The notes: generated by a model not told the origin, from the sequence alone. A stretch of 21,894 nt of DNA from Bacillota bacterium (GCA_003343995.1 QAKE01000014.1:108790-130683); one strand, 5' to 3'. Positions 1 through 9,785 are shown, counted from the stretch's first letter. Made by a program: numbers and translations.

Positions 1-934
1 GTACGCATAAATTCCACAAGTTCATTATAATCTTTTTCGTTGAAATACCTTTTATAGTTTTCGCAGTACAAATAATAAATCCAGATCTTTTCTTTATTCA
101 GCCTGTCGAAATACTTTTCGTACACAGCGGGATCGCTTGTTTTAAAAGGTTCAAGGTCGGCAATCATCGCATCAAGCATATCGTTGAAAGAGTCGAGATA
201 TCCCTTCGGCCAATATTTTTCGGAAATATACGTAAGGTCCTGCATACCCATCATCAGATTCAATTTTTCCACCTGATACACCTGAAAACTTCTGAAAGCG
301 TTATAGTACTTTTTAAAACTTTCCGCCACAGGCATATAGTAGTAATCGATAAATTCGTAGGCATATTCGTCTACACTCTTTGAAGAATCCCACATAAAAT
401 TCGAGCGCACGTACCATGCGAGTTCTTCCATACCGGATGTATTCGTAAGGGTTGCCCCCTGATCCTGCATATAATATCCGCCGTTTTTCACAAGCGTCGA
501 AACGTTGCCGGCCAACGTAATAAGATCGTTTGTAGGCACGGGTAAAGCGGCAAACTGCGCACAGTACGAATAATACATGAAGTTTGTGCAAACCGCACTC
601 CATTCGTTCACCTGCTTGCCTATCTTACTTCTGTCATCGGCTATCGAATAAGCAAAATTACCTGTCAACGGCGCAAACAATACGGATACGTGTTCGTCGC
701 AAATTACGTTGTCGTTATAAGGAATCGGATTGCCTTGTTCGTTGTACTTCACGGGCGCGGCGGCGTTATAAAAATATCCAAGCATCAGATAACAAACTGA
801 ATCTGCGCGCCGGGGTGATTATCTTTCAGCCAATCCCAATCGTCGTTAATAGCCTTTTCTACAGCGTTGGCAAACATAATTTCAAGGCACGCGCGGCTGT
901 TTTCGCTTCCGCCGTTTGCTCTTGCCTTTTCGCT
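1..934 (-). pseudogene. Broken DUF4838-family gene remnant (partial)
   Basis: Read on the minus strand, two frames match the C-terminal half of the intact DUF4838 protein at 2597-4492. The first piece (about 934-788, starting SEKARANGGSEN) matches its residues near 299-345. The frame then breaks at about 786-790, where a TGA appears. Homology resumes one frame over (MLGYFYNAAAP) and continues to the window edge, including YVRSNFMWDSS against YVASKLMWDSS in the intact copy and a SEKYWPKGY stretch. About 300 N-terminal residues are missing: signal peptide, N-terminal domain and the CDCKDC motif. A TGA lies directly upstream at 935-937. The loss of the N-terminus plus a frameshift indicates a decaying paralogue, or less likely a sequencing error on top of a deletion. 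Its 3' end is outside the window. Confidence 0.8.
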
Positions 935-1035
935 TCAACACAAAAATATAAGAAAATTACTTATATCGACCTTATAATGAGAATATTTTATCATTTATCA
1001 ATTTTTTCCACTCTCCTCGCCCATACGCTTAAAAC

Positions 1036-2592
1036 TCAAATCGCCTTTATTTTTTCAAATAGAGGAAGTTTATCGATGGGCGCGTCCACCACGGCGCTAC
1101 AACCGCCTTCATAAACCATACCGTTTTCAAAATCGCGCCATGTTCCGCAAGGAAATTTCACTTCCCGCGATGTCGCGCCTTTTTTCAAGACGGGCGCTAC
1201 GAGATATTTTTCCCCGAGCATGAACTGATTTTTTATACCTTCCAAATTCTGATTCGGGTGATCGAATTCCATATAACGTATTGCAGGAATTCCCGTGCGA
1301 GACGCGTTTTCTAAAAGTTCCAAAAGATAAGGTAATAGTTTTTGCCGCAGATCTAACGCCTTTCGGCAACATTCCGCAACGCGGTTTTTTTCCCTGTTCC
1401 ATACGTCGAGAGAAAATTGAATCATAGGTAAAAGCGCAGATGCCTGACACCAACGGATAATAAGTTCGTCATCGAGCGATTCCTTATCGATAAAGTCAGA
1501 AGACATTCCGCCGCCAACCATATCGGCACACCCGTAATAATACCCGCTCACACCCTGCGCCATGATGAGCGGCAACAGCGAAGAAAGTCCTAAACGCAGA
1601 TAAACGCTGTCGTCCGATTCCCAAATGTGCGCTTTGTCGTTCAACCGCTGTATAATCGGCTGTCCGCCCAATTTATAGCAACATCGCGCTTCTTTAAAAT
1701 TGCTCTCTATACTCTCGATCCACAAAGAATTGAGGAGATTTCCATCCGGATATTCTACTCCGAGATAAGGCGGGTCTCCCCCGTCAAGTTTAAACCCGGA
1801 AACACCGTATTCCCTTTCCAGCCGTTTTGCTTGCGCGTTAATCCATTCTTTCGCGCTCTCATTCCTGAAATCCAGCACCGCGGAAAAACCTTCCCACCAG
1901 TAGCAAATCAAAGGACGTTCCCCTTTATCGTCCATAATCACACGCTTTTTCTCGATATGTCGAAAAATCCCTGGGGCATCTTCAGAAATATAGGGCATAT
2001 CCGGCGAAATATAAGGTGCAAGCCACAGAGAAACGAGAAACCCCATATCCTTTAATTCCCGAATCATCTTTTCGGGTTCCGGAAAATATTCGCGGTTGAA
2101 CTCCCATACGCCGTAGGCTTTCTGCCATGTATCGTCGATGATAAATATCCCGGGCTTATACCCTTTTTCAACGATACCCCGCGCATATTGTAAGAGCGAT
2201 TGCTGATTTTGATGCCACAGCAGAACTACCCAGGAACAATACTGCGGTCCTTCGAAAGCGCGCTTATCCGGCATCGTGCCGGTCGGCGGATAATGTTTGT
2301 TCGACGCTGCAAGAACCGCGTCTTTCAGCGTGCTGCCCGCGACATTCAATTCATAAGTCGGGGCGTCGATTTGAATTATTCCTTTGCGGAACGATACGCG
2401 CCCGCCGTCCTCAAACCAGATGTACCTTCCTTTATTGCTGAAAAAAACCGGGTTTAACTGATTATAGGTTTGATTAAAACTCAGATTGATAGAAAACTCG
2501 TCGTCTTTTCCTATCGGATATTTTTCCCCGAAAGCGACCGCGCCGCCGTACCAAAGTTCGTTTTCCAAAAAAAATATCTCATTCATCGCCAT
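1036..2592 (-). CDS. GH31-family glycoside hydrolase, compact
   Basis: This looks like a GH31 retaining alpha-glycosidase of about 518 residues. A short N-terminal beta region (about 1-110) precedes the catalytic barrel, with IIDDTWQ near 151-157 and FKLDGGD at 267-273, where D270 fits the nucleophile. WESDD at 324-328 supplies an acid/base candidate. The 57-residue spacing to D327 matches, from memory, that of the MYORG-like alpha-galactosidase branch of GH31. No signal peptide is visible, so it probably acts in the cytoplasm on an imported oligosaccharide. The start lies 4 bases after the DUF4838 stop. Two ATGs, at 2592 and 2586, are possible; the GTGAGG sequence sits better before the second. 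Family is fairly sure; the substrate (alpha-galactoside, alpha-glucoside or other) is not. Confidence 0.88.
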   Translation of the reverse strand: MAMNEIFFLENELWYGGAVAFGEKYPIGKDDEFSINLSFNQTYNQLNPVFFSNKGRYIWFEDGGRVSFRKGIIQIDAPTYELNVAGSTLKDAVLAASNKHYPPTGTMPDKRAFEGPQYCSWVVLLWHQNQQSLLQYARGIVEKGYKPGIFIIDDTWQKAYGVWEFNREYFPEPEKMIRELKDMGFLVSLWLAPYISPDMPYISEDAPGIFRHIEKKRVIMDDKGERPLICYWWEGFSAVLDFRNESAKEWINAQAKRLEREYGVSGFKLDGGDPPYLGVEYPDGNLLNSLWIESIESNFKEARCCYKLGGQPIIQRLNDKAHIWESDDSVYLRLGLSSLLPLIMAQGVSGYYYGCADMVGGGMSSDFIDKESLDDELIIRWCQASALLPMIQFSLDVWNREKNRVAECCRKALDLRQKLLPYLLELLENASRTGIPAIRYMEFDHPNQNLEGIKNQFMLGEKYLVAPVLKKGATSREVKFPCGTWRDFENGMVYEGGCSAVVDAPIDKLPLFEKIKAI

Positions 2593-2596
2593 TTCC

Positions 2597-4492
2597 TCAC
2601 GAGTTTCTCCATTCCGCTATTCTGTCGGACATCGGCTTGGATTCCGACCAATTCTTAAAGCCGTACTTTTTTGCATAATATTCAAAATCGTCAATAGCGG
2701 CGTTTTTGTCATCAAAAGTCAGCCGGTTAAGATATAAAGAACAATTCACGTATTTTACAAACATCTCCTCTATTTTGATTTTACGGAAGAGCACTTCGTA
2801 CCTTTCTTCGTCTATATATTGCAACGAATCGATTGCCGCATACGCTTCGTCAAACATAGACTGATAAACGACCATCAGCTCTCTCGGCCAGTACTTTGTA
2901 CTTAAACCGTCATTCAGGACAAACGAACCGTAATCATACTGATTGCGGAGATACGCCAATCGCGTGCGTAATGCGTCGAAAAATTCCTTCATGACAGGCG
3001 CCGCCTCTCCGTATACGTTTTCAATATAATCATAGGCAAGTTCGTTCGGATTTAACGAGGAATCCCACATCAACTTAGAGGCAACGTAGACTTTCAGTTC
3101 TGTAAAACCGCTCGACTGCGTATTAAAATTCCCCTGCATAAAATACGACGAAAATCCGAGTTCTTTACTGAACCGCAGATTATCCGCAAAGACGTGCAGC
3201 CCGTCGTAAGGCAGACAGACGTTTAAGGCGTCCTGAGGGTATTCATAAATATACAAACCGGAGCTTATCGCCGACCACGCCTTCAAACGCTCGCGTTCGG
3301 TAGGATTGTCCTTGAAACTCAAATTACGGTTCGCATAAATGGAGGCGTATTGCACAATAACCTTATCATTTAAAACCATAGCCTCGTCGTTGGGAACATA
3401 ATTTCCGCTGCTGTCCTTATGCGCAGGGGGCTCTACGGTTTTATGATACGCCAAGATCATAAATTTTACATTTCGGCCGGGAAAGTTAACCGCGAGCCAA
3501 GCGTCTACTTCCGGAACCAGCCAGTTTAGAAACAAAATCTGCGTTACCGCGCCCATATCCGCCGCGCCGTTTCCGTATTTTTTGATAGTGTCCGTACAAT
3601 CTTTGCAGTCGCACCACGTATTATAATCGGCCTGCGCTACGGAAATTATCGTCGATTCCGGCTTTTCCGTCAGTTTTTCTTTGACTTTTTCTAAAAATGC
3701 TTTGCGCATTCCGTCATTCATATAACAAAGTTGACGTTGCTCCGGATTTTCTTCTTTACTAAACCATTCCGGGTGTTCCTCGCCGTACACTTTCGGGTCG
3801 AGCAATATCGTCGCAGCGTGCCCGTCGATTGCATATCCCTGTCCGTACACCTTGTAACGCAAACGATAAGCATGAAACCGGCTTCCGCCCGCATTGTCTT
3901 CCTGTAAATAATCGCCGTACATTCTGTAATCGTTATCGGGAATATTGCTGACGTCCAGAACGGGCAGTTTTACGGTGTCCGATTTATTCAAACGATAGGC
4001 ATCGACGTCATAATACTCGTAATCAAATAAGATATTCAGAAAATCATACACCGCGTACAAAGCGCCTTCATCCCTTGCGCCCGTTAAAATCACGCAGCTG
4101 CCGACGTTTTTAAGGCGCGTTCCCGATTCCTTATATACGGCATAGTCAGCCTCGACGCCGCTCCCTTTCAACACTTCCGTATCGCTGATGGAAATATATT
4201 TCGCCGAATCGGAAAACGTCCGCCCTTTATCGCTGTAAATCGCAAGCTGCGCTCCCGTTGCCTCCAAAAACAAATTGCGCAGCTCCTCCGCCGCGAAGGT
4301 TTCGTATTCCGAGGCGTTTTCAGGGATAATGATGGAATATTCGCTTTTCCCCTTTTCCGCCAATACGAAATCGGTAAAATTCACGTTATCACCGTTTCCG
4401 TCTACATTGCCGTCAGGATTTTTATTGCAACCGACCGCACCTGCAAGAAAGACAGCCAGCATTATCATGCTAATCCATTTTGTTATTTTCAC
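2597..4492 (-). CDS. DUF4838-domain surface lipoprotein
   Basis: A 631-residue lipoprotein. The N-terminal hydrophobic stretch ends in AVGC, with C22 as the lipidated cysteine. Residues about 40-180 resemble the GH67-like N-terminal domain that often precedes DUF4838 (TFAAEELRNLFLEATG, then LTGARDEGALYAVYDFL). The DUF4838 core follows, with CDCKDC at 294-299 and WDSSLNPNELAYDYIENVYG further on. DUF4838 is usually found in carbohydrate loci beside glycosidases and is suspected, not proven, to have a barrel glycosidase fold; I assign no reaction. The start codon is GTG at 4492, chosen because AAGGAG lies 8 bases upstream and overlaps the stop of the preceding gene. A truncated paralogue lies downstream of GH31 at 1-934. 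Confidence 0.85.
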   Translation of the reverse strand: MKITKWISMIMLAVFLAGAVGCNKNPDGNVDGNGDNVNFTDFVLAEKGKSEYSIIIPENASEYETFAAEELRNLFLEATGAQLAIYSDKGRTFSDSAKYISISDTEVLKGSGVEADYAVYKESGTRLKNVGSCVILTGARDEGALYAVYDFLNILFDYEYYDVDAYRLNKSDTVKLPVLDVSNIPDNDYRMYGDYLQEDNAGGSRFHAYRLRYKVYGQGYAIDGHAATILLDPKVYGEEHPEWFSKEENPEQRQLCYMNDGMRKAFLEKVKEKLTEKPESTIISVAQADYNTWCDCKDCTDTIKKYGNGAADMGAVTQILFLNWLVPEVDAWLAVNFPGRNVKFMILAYHKTVEPPAHKDSSGNYVPNDEAMVLNDKVIVQYASIYANRNLSFKDNPTERERLKAWSAISSGLYIYEYPQDALNVCLPYDGLHVFADNLRFSKELGFSSYFMQGNFNTQSSGFTELKVYVASKLMWDSSLNPNELAYDYIENVYGEAAPVMKEFFDALRTRLAYLRNQYDYGSFVLNDGLSTKYWPRELMVVYQSMFDEAYAAIDSLQYIDEERYEVLFRKIKIEEMFVKYVNCSLYLNRLTFDDKNAAIDDFEYYAKKYGFKNWSESKPMSDRIAEWRNS

Positions 4493-4497
4493 AGCCG

Positions 4498-6270
4498 TTA
4501 CTCCTTACATTCTATTTCATATTCCGATAAAACGAAATTTTCGTACTCATCGACCGCTATATATCGGATAAAGTACTTGCCTGCATTTTCAAAAGTAAAC
4601 TCCGCGTCCGAAAGAATTCCGCCGGTAGCGGAAGCGATTACGCGATTCTGCGCCGATGGATAAACGATTGTAACATATATAAGAAGTTTATCGTTGCCGT
4701 TGTTATCGTTTGCCGAAGCCGAAGGAAGTTTCAGCGTTTCGTTTAACTTTACCGTATCGGGAATTTGTCCGTCTATTTCGAGCGACGGTTTCTCTGTATC
4801 CAATACATACATGACTTTACGGTATTCTCCTTCATTTCCCGAACGGTCAAGCGTAATAAAACGGAACATATACGAACCGGCCTTCTCAGGCGTGAATGAA
4901 AAAGAACCGTTCTCATTCACATCGATGTCGACAGGCGTTCCCATAAGCGACGCCGTTACGCTTACTGTTGCACACGGATCAATGACGTCCACCGCGGCAA
5001 AATACTGCATACGTATGGTTTCCCCGACCATCATTTCCGCCCCGATATCGCTTGTTAAAAGAGAGGGCTGTACAAAATCCGAGGTCTGATTGGAAATCAT
5101 TTGCAAATTGATTTGATAAATGTTCAAATCGCACGTACCGTAAACGCCTTCCGCCTTTACAGAAACTTTCACCATTTCATCGGGAAAGCCTGTAAATTGT
5201 CCGCCGTTCAAATCGGTTTTTACGGAAAAAAGCACTTCGTTCTGATCGGTGAGCAAACGGGATTTTTTATTGTCTATGACAAGTTTTAACTTCTGGTTTT
5301 CCGCAAACTCGAACTCTTTGCGATCTTTGCCGTTCAAAACGACTTCGCCGGTTCCGCTCGCTTTTCTTCCTTTATCGAAAGCGAGAGTAACAGCGACAGA
5401 CGGATCGTAATAAGACTCAACGCGAAGGACAATCCTTTCGGCTTCATAATTCGCCCCGAATCCCGTGACGATTTCCAACCCTTCCGCCGAGAGCAGATTT
5501 GCGAACTGCACGTCCATATCGTTAGTCGCCGTAAGCGTTATTTTATCCGAATCGGCTGAAACCCGTTGGGCGTCCGTCTGGTAAAATAATCCCGTCATAT
5601 CAACCTGTCCGTTTTCTTTGTAAACCTGAACGACGGGTACGGACTTTTCGATTATTTTACTGCTCGATGCGGAGGTAGCCGTATAGGTAATCGTTACCGT
5701 AGCGCCCGCATCGTCGCTTTCCGGCGTAATGCCGTATTCGTTGACGACGAGACTCTTTCCGTCAATTTTTGCGGCAACGGACACTTCCGCAACTTTTTTC
5801 TCGCCATCCGAATAATCGTAAGCAACAAGTTGCGGCAATTCGTAAGTTACTCCGGATACGAAAGCATAAGGAAAATTCGGTTCTTCCAGAAAAACAGGAG
5901 CGTCGCTGAGTATCGCGTTTATAAGATAGGTATATTCATACTTCTCTCCCTCGCTTTCATAGGAGTAAACGCATTTATATTTGCCGGCATGCTCCGGCAC
6001 GAACCGATAGCCGTCCGTTTGCACGAGTTCGCCGGTCGTATCGTTTATAACCCCGAAGTGATAATTTTCGGCGTTCTCCTCACTCGGCATCACCCTTGCG
6101 ATATTCGCATACGTCCCCACGTAAACGGATTTTACGATTTCCTTCGGTAGAATAAAACGCTCTTTATCCGTCGCCTGCGCTTTAAAATTTATGCCTGCAA
6201 CAATTAAAAACACGCTGCAAACCGCCAAAAAACACAGCAACCATCGTTTACCGACTGTTTTTTTCATCAA
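4498..6270 (-). CDS. Secreted protein with bacterial Ig-like modules
   Basis: About 590 residues, with an N-terminal signal peptide (basic start, hydrophobic stretch about 11-28, plausible cleavage after AQA). The rest is beta-rich. Repeated Ig-like elements include GKYKCVYSYESEGEKYEYTY near the N-terminus, GSYMFRFITLDRSGNEGEYR, then DTEKPSLEIDG and GKYFIRYIAVDEYENF near the C-terminus. This is the pattern of bacterial Ig/HYR-type extracellular modules. No catalytic motif, sorting signal or lipobox is seen, so it probably binds glycan or spaces other domains outside the cell. Two starts are possible. TTG at 6270 lies 9 bases after AGGAGG; ATG at 6267 lies 12 bases after it and overlaps the upstream permease stop as TGATG. 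The product differs by one residue. Confidence 0.75.
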   Translation of the reverse strand: MMKKTVGKRWLLCFLAVCSVFLIVAGINFKAQATDKERFILPKEIVKSVYVGTYANIARVMPSEENAENYHFGVINDTTGELVQTDGYRFVPEHAGKYKCVYSYESEGEKYEYTYLINAILSDAPVFLEEPNFPYAFVSGVTYELPQLVAYDYSDGEKKVAEVSVAAKIDGKSLVVNEYGITPESDDAGATVTITYTATSASSSKIIEKSVPVVQVYKENGQVDMTGLFYQTDAQRVSADSDKITLTATNDMDVQFANLLSAEGLEIVTGFGANYEAERIVLRVESYYDPSVAVTLAFDKGRKASGTGEVVLNGKDRKEFEFAENQKLKLVIDNKKSRLLTDQNEVLFSVKTDLNGGQFTGFPDEMVKVSVKAEGVYGTCDLNIYQINLQMISNQTSDFVQPSLLTSDIGAEMMVGETIRMQYFAAVDVIDPCATVSVTASLMGTPVDIDVNENGSFSFTPEKAGSYMFRFITLDRSGNEGEYRKVMYVLDTEKPSLEIDGQIPDTVKLNETLKLPSASANDNNGNDKLLIYVTIVYPSAQNRVIASATGGILSDAEFTFENAGKYFIRYIAVDEYENFVLSEYEIECKE

Positions 6271-7151
6271 CCTTTTATCCCTCCTAACGTCAAATTACCG
6301 ACTAATTTTTTTCGGAATATCAAAAATAAAACAATAACAGGCAGCATCAGCAAAATACTTGCCGCAAGTTTAATGGGAACGCCGCCCATGCCGATTTCTC
6401 CGCCTACGCTGAAAAACTGTACGCCCACCGCCGCCGTCGGCGTATTCGGTAAAAATATCCACGGCGTTTGATAATCGTTCCATCTTGCTATAAAGTTCAA
6501 CAAAAAGATTACTAAAAACGTGTTTTTAATGAGCGGCAGCATGATGCGGAATAAAATCTGCCAATGTCCTGCCCCGTCTATAAACGCAGCCTCCGCATAC
6601 TCCCATGATAAACCTTTGAAGATGGAATAAAACATTAAATAATAGATTCCCAGAAAGGTCGCGCTCATAAACCATAGCCCAAGCTGCGAATCGTAAATCC
6701 CTAAATCCTTTGCCATAGCCACCTGCGAGGGCAGATTGCCGACAATCGGCGTAACCATGGCGAAAATAACGATTCCGTAAACGATTTTATTGAATTTAAC
6801 CTTATACTTTGCCGTTACGTATGCAACCAAACAGGGAGTCAACGTTGCGAAAAACGCGCAGCCTACCGAATAAACGACGGAATTAAACAGCATTTCGAAG
6901 AAATAGATGTAGTAATCCGTTCCGTTAATGTTGGCTTGCATACGAATTCCCTGCAATGCGTTTACGTAATTTTCAAAGGTAAATTTTCTTGGAAAGCCCA
7001 CGCAGTCGATATCGAAATTCAGGCTTGTTTTAAAAGAATTGTACAAAGCCCAAACAAACATAAATATCATGACGGCAGAATAGATACCAAGAAGAACCGC
7101 GATAACAATTTCGAAAACATTCAGATGAATCGTTCGTTTGTTCTTTTTCAA
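6267..7151 (-). CDS. ABC sugar transporter permease, MalG/UgpE type
   Basis: A 294-residue inner permease of a carbohydrate ABC importer (CUT1/MalG-like). It has six hydrophobic segments, the first at about 13-36, and the cytoplasmic EAA loop AEAAFIDGAGHWQILFRIML-P, which docks onto the ATPase subunit. The start is TTG at 7151: AAGGAG lies 7 bases upstream, inside the last codons of the previous permease, and the two genes overlap as TTGA. No ATP-binding protein is encoded anywhere in the window. In related Bacillota such importers commonly share an MsmX-type ATPase encoded elsewhere, which is the likely arrangement here. The substrate is probably an oligosaccharide released by the neighbouring surface proteins. 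Confidence 0.92.
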   Translation of the reverse strand: MKKNKRTIHLNVFEIVIAVLLGIYSAVMIFMFVWALYNSFKTSLNFDIDCVGFPRKFTFENYVNALQGIRMQANINGTDYYIYFFEMLFNSVVYSVGCAFFATLTPCLVAYVTAKYKVKFNKIVYGIVIFAMVTPIVGNLPSQVAMAKDLGIYDSQLGLWFMSATFLGIYYLMFYSIFKGLSWEYAEAAFIDGAGHWQILFRIMLPLIKNTFLVIFLLNFIARWNDYQTPWIFLPNTPTAAVGVQFFSVGGEIGMGGVPIKLAASILLMLPVIVLFLIFRKKLVGNLTLGGIKG

Positions 7152-8080
7152 AATTCAACTCCTTTATCCAGCTTATCCAAAAAATACTTGGCGATAAACA
7201 CGACGGGTACGGTAATCACCGTCATCATCAGCCCCCATGCGGAGGCGACTGGATATGTACTCATTGTGTTGCGTTCCGTAAATACCTGGCTGAACAGATA
7301 ATATCCGACCGTCTGAATTTGTGGATCGGCGTTGTCCGTATAAAACGTAAACAAGTTCGCCTGGTCGATAAACAAATTAGAAAGCCCGACGATTAAAAAC
7401 GTTTCCAACGTCGGATAAACCAACGGCAATGTAATCTCGAAAAACTCGCGGATTACGGAACAACCTTCCAGCTGCGCGGATTCTATCAGCGAATCGGGAA
7501 TTCTGGACATAGCGTTAGAATACATCAGCACGCTCGTTCCGAACCCGATAAACAGATTGAACGCCATGATTATGCGAAAACTGCGGTGCGGGTCTCCGGT
7601 CAGCAACCCGGCTCCGCCGAATACCTGCGGGAAAAACCTGTCGGCGATGTACTTAAAAATCAACACGAACGCGACGGCGGATATTACGGAGGGCAGTATC
7701 AGCATAAACCTGAAAAATTCCACGCCTGTGAATTTCTTGTAAATATAATAGGAAAAGAACAGCGCGAGCATCGTACCCGCTATCAGGTTTACGGCGTATA
7801 CCGTCATAGAATTTAAAAACATGGTGCTGAACAGGTCCGAACGAAATATATCGTTGAAAACTTTTTTAAAGTTATCAAAATATACCCAATTGATGGTGAC
7901 AGAGCCGTCCGTGCCCACATTATAATCCTTAAAAGCCAGTATAAACGAATTCAAATTCACGCCGATATACATGATGCAAAACTGGATTAAGGGAATTGCC
8001 AGAACCGCCCAATAAAATCCGAGTTCTTTGATGCGTTTTTGCTTGAATTTATCTTTATACTTATTGTTGGTTTGTTTCAT
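7148..8080 (-). CDS. ABC sugar transporter permease, MalF/UgpA/LplB type
   Basis: A 310-residue partner permease of the MalF/UgpA/LplB group. The basic N-terminus is followed by six predicted membrane segments. The EAA-type loop is present but modified, ESAQLEGCSVIREFFEITLP, with E-S-A in place of E-A-A and G-C in place of G-A. ATG at 8080 is preceded by AAGGAA at about 6 bases. It lies 43 bases after the solute-binding protein and overlaps the second permease by 4 bases, so the three form the usual binding protein-permease-permease unit. The assignment to sugar import is firm from the family; the exact sugar is unknown. Confidence 0.92.
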   Translation of the reverse strand: MKQTNNKYKDKFKQKRIKELGFYWAVLAIPLIQFCIMYIGVNLNSFILAFKDYNVGTDGSVTINWVYFDNFKKVFNDIFRSDLFSTMFLNSMTVYAVNLIAGTMLALFFSYYIYKKFTGVEFFRFMLILPSVISAVAFVLIFKYIADRFFPQVFGGAGLLTGDPHRSFRIIMAFNLFIGFGTSVLMYSNAMSRIPDSLIESAQLEGCSVIREFFEITLPLVYPTLETFLIVGLSNLFIDQANLFTFYTDNADPQIQTVGYYLFSQVFTERNTMSTYPVASAWGLMMTVITVPVVFIAKYFLDKLDKGVEF

Positions 8081-8123
8081 ATGTTTCCTTCTTACCGTAT
8101 TTGATAAGCAAGCACGGCTCGCT

Positions 8124-9785
8124 TTATGCCGTCAGCAAATCGTAGATATCTTTAATGGTCGTATTACCGGCCTTAAAAATAACCGCGGGGTTATATCCCA
8201 AACTCGTGTTCCACGCGATGGTTTCGGGATAATAGTTTTCCGGATGGTTTACGAAATCGTCCGTTCTCGCATAGGTATACACGATGTCGACGTATTCGTT
8301 TGCGCGCAGGGCGAGGATCTCTTTGCCGAACTCGCTCATTTTGCTCTGTTTTTCCAGAGGAATGCTGTATTTCATCGGCTTTAACGTACCCGTTACGACG
8401 GAAAATTCCTGCAACTCGCTGTCGGTATGAATAAACTGATAAAATTTCTTAGCGCATTTTAAAATATTTTCATCTTTGATGTTGCCGTTGATAAAACTCA
8501 ACGAATTGTTGCAGTTGGTGGAAATCGTCCTTCTATTGTTCGCGTCGTTTAACTGCGTCGTCGTAGCTTTCGGGAACGGCAGCCATCCGAATTTTCTGGT
8601 CTGGCGCGTTTCGCCGTAAACGGAATACTCTTCGAATTTTCCGCTTTCATCCGCTTCGTTTTCCCACCAAACGCCGTCGAAAAGGAACGCAATCGGTTTT
8701 TTCGTCGATTCCAATCTGCTCAAAAGATAAGTGCCTTGCGCCGTCAGATTCGTTTCCGACGGGGAAAAGGATAAATCCGTGTAAAAAGCCTCGTTCGACA
8801 CCAATCTCTGCATGAAATCGAGCGCGACGTATCTGCCCGCCTGCCGTTTCAGTAAATCTGCGTTGCTCTCGTCGATAGAAGTAGCGGGCATCATGTCGTC
8901 GTACGTACCGGAAGCGTTCGGTTTTCCCGTGCCGCTCATGGAGTTGACGAGCGTTGTCGCCGTTCCGGAATGGGAATAATTCAGGTAATAATTAGCCTTT
9001 CCCTCGTAATCCGCCCATAAATTTACGAGTGCATGCGTGGCAAGAACAGGAACGCCTCCCGCCCATGTAAAAGGCGTAACGCCTTTCTGCGTCATATATT
9101 CGCACAAGGCGAAAAATTCGTCGAACGTAGCGGGCAATCCGTCGTCGTACGTGCCGCCGCGGTTATCCGGACCTTTTGATAAATTCGATTTGTTTTTCGT
9201 ATATTCGCCGGAAGCGGAAATCCAGAATCCTTTTATGTCGAACAAATCCTTGTCGTATACAATTCCGTTATACGCTTCGTAATGGGGCAGCGCGTAATAC
9301 TTGCCTGCCGTCGTGGCGAAATAATTCGAAAGCGAGGTATCGAGTTTATCTTCAATCGTTACGTCTTCGCCGAATTCCGTCAGTTTCTGTTCCTTGACGA
9401 TATCGGTGATATCCGCCGCATAGTTCCCTGCCAAAACGGCGTCATAAGACACGTTTTCCGTAAAAATAATATGATTTGGGTTATTCGGCAAACCGCTTAA
9501 AAAGGTGGAGCCGGCGGTATCGTTAATCGATGAAGTAATGTGGATCTCCACGCCCGTTTTACCGGGTTCGAAAGATTTGTTTTTGTACTTCTCTTCAAAT
9601 CTTGCCGCAGCGTTGTCAAGCCATACCCGCCCGAATCCGCCTTGATAGTTGGAAATTCTGAGTTGCGTTTTTGTTTCGTCTATTTTATTTCCGGGATTGA
9701 CCTCCTCTCGGGTGCAGGCGGCAAGCGGCAACAAAAGAACCACGGTCATGATAAGCATAACGATTACACTGAAACATTTTTTCAT
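8124..9785 (-). CDS. Extracellular solute-binding lipoprotein (family 1)
   Basis: A 553-residue substrate-binding lipoprotein of the SBP family 1 type. The signal ends in the lipobox LAAC with C24. The mature region has features of sugar-binding proteins: AGKYYALPHYEAYNGIVYD, where the bound ligand is usually contacted, then PATFDEFFALCEYMTQKGV, and AGRYVALDFMQRLVSNEAFY. It is longer than the usual 420-450 residues, as in oligosaccharide-binding LplA-like members. ATG at 9785 has AGGAG 6 bases upstream. It feeds the two permeases encoded immediately downstream. The ligand is not predictable, but the surrounding glycan-related genes suggest an oligosaccharide. Confidence 0.93.
   Translation of the reverse strand: MKKCFSVIVMLIMTVVLLLPLAACTREEVNPGNKIDETKTQLRISNYQGGFGRVWLDNAAARFEEKYKNKSFEPGKTGVEIHITSSINDTAGSTFLSGLPNNPNHIIFTENVSYDAVLAGNYAADITDIVKEQKLTEFGEDVTIEDKLDTSLSNYFATTAGKYYALPHYEAYNGIVYDKDLFDIKGFWISASGEYTKNKSNLSKGPDNRGGTYDDGLPATFDEFFALCEYMTQKGVTPFTWAGGVPVLATHALVNLWADYEGKANYYLNYSHSGTATTLVNSMSGTGKPNASGTYDDMMPATSIDESNADLLKRQAGRYVALDFMQRLVSNEAFYTDLSFSPSETNLTAQGTYLLSRLESTKKPIAFLFDGVWWENEADESGKFEEYSVYGETRQTRKFGWLPFPKATTTQLNDANNRRTISTNCNNSLSFINGNIKDENILKCAKKFYQFIHTDSELQEFSVVTGTLKPMKYSIPLEKQSKMSEFGKEILALRANEYVDIVYTYARTDDFVNHPENYYPETIAWNTSLGYNPAVIFKAGNTTIKDIYDLLTA

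Noticed and set aside
313..603. A 96-residue minus-strand open frame
   Set aside because: It lies out of frame with the DUF4838 homology covering the same bases, so it is a shadow of the pseudogene.
960..1020. A minus-strand promoter (TTGATA with ATTATA) after GH31
   Set aside because: This AT-rich stretch gives several weak matches, and the only downstream gene is the broken DUF4838 copy.
584..1114. A 176-residue plus-strand open frame
   Set aside because: It is antisense to the DUF4838 remnant and the GH31 end, with low-complexity basic residues and no ribosome-binding site I could support.
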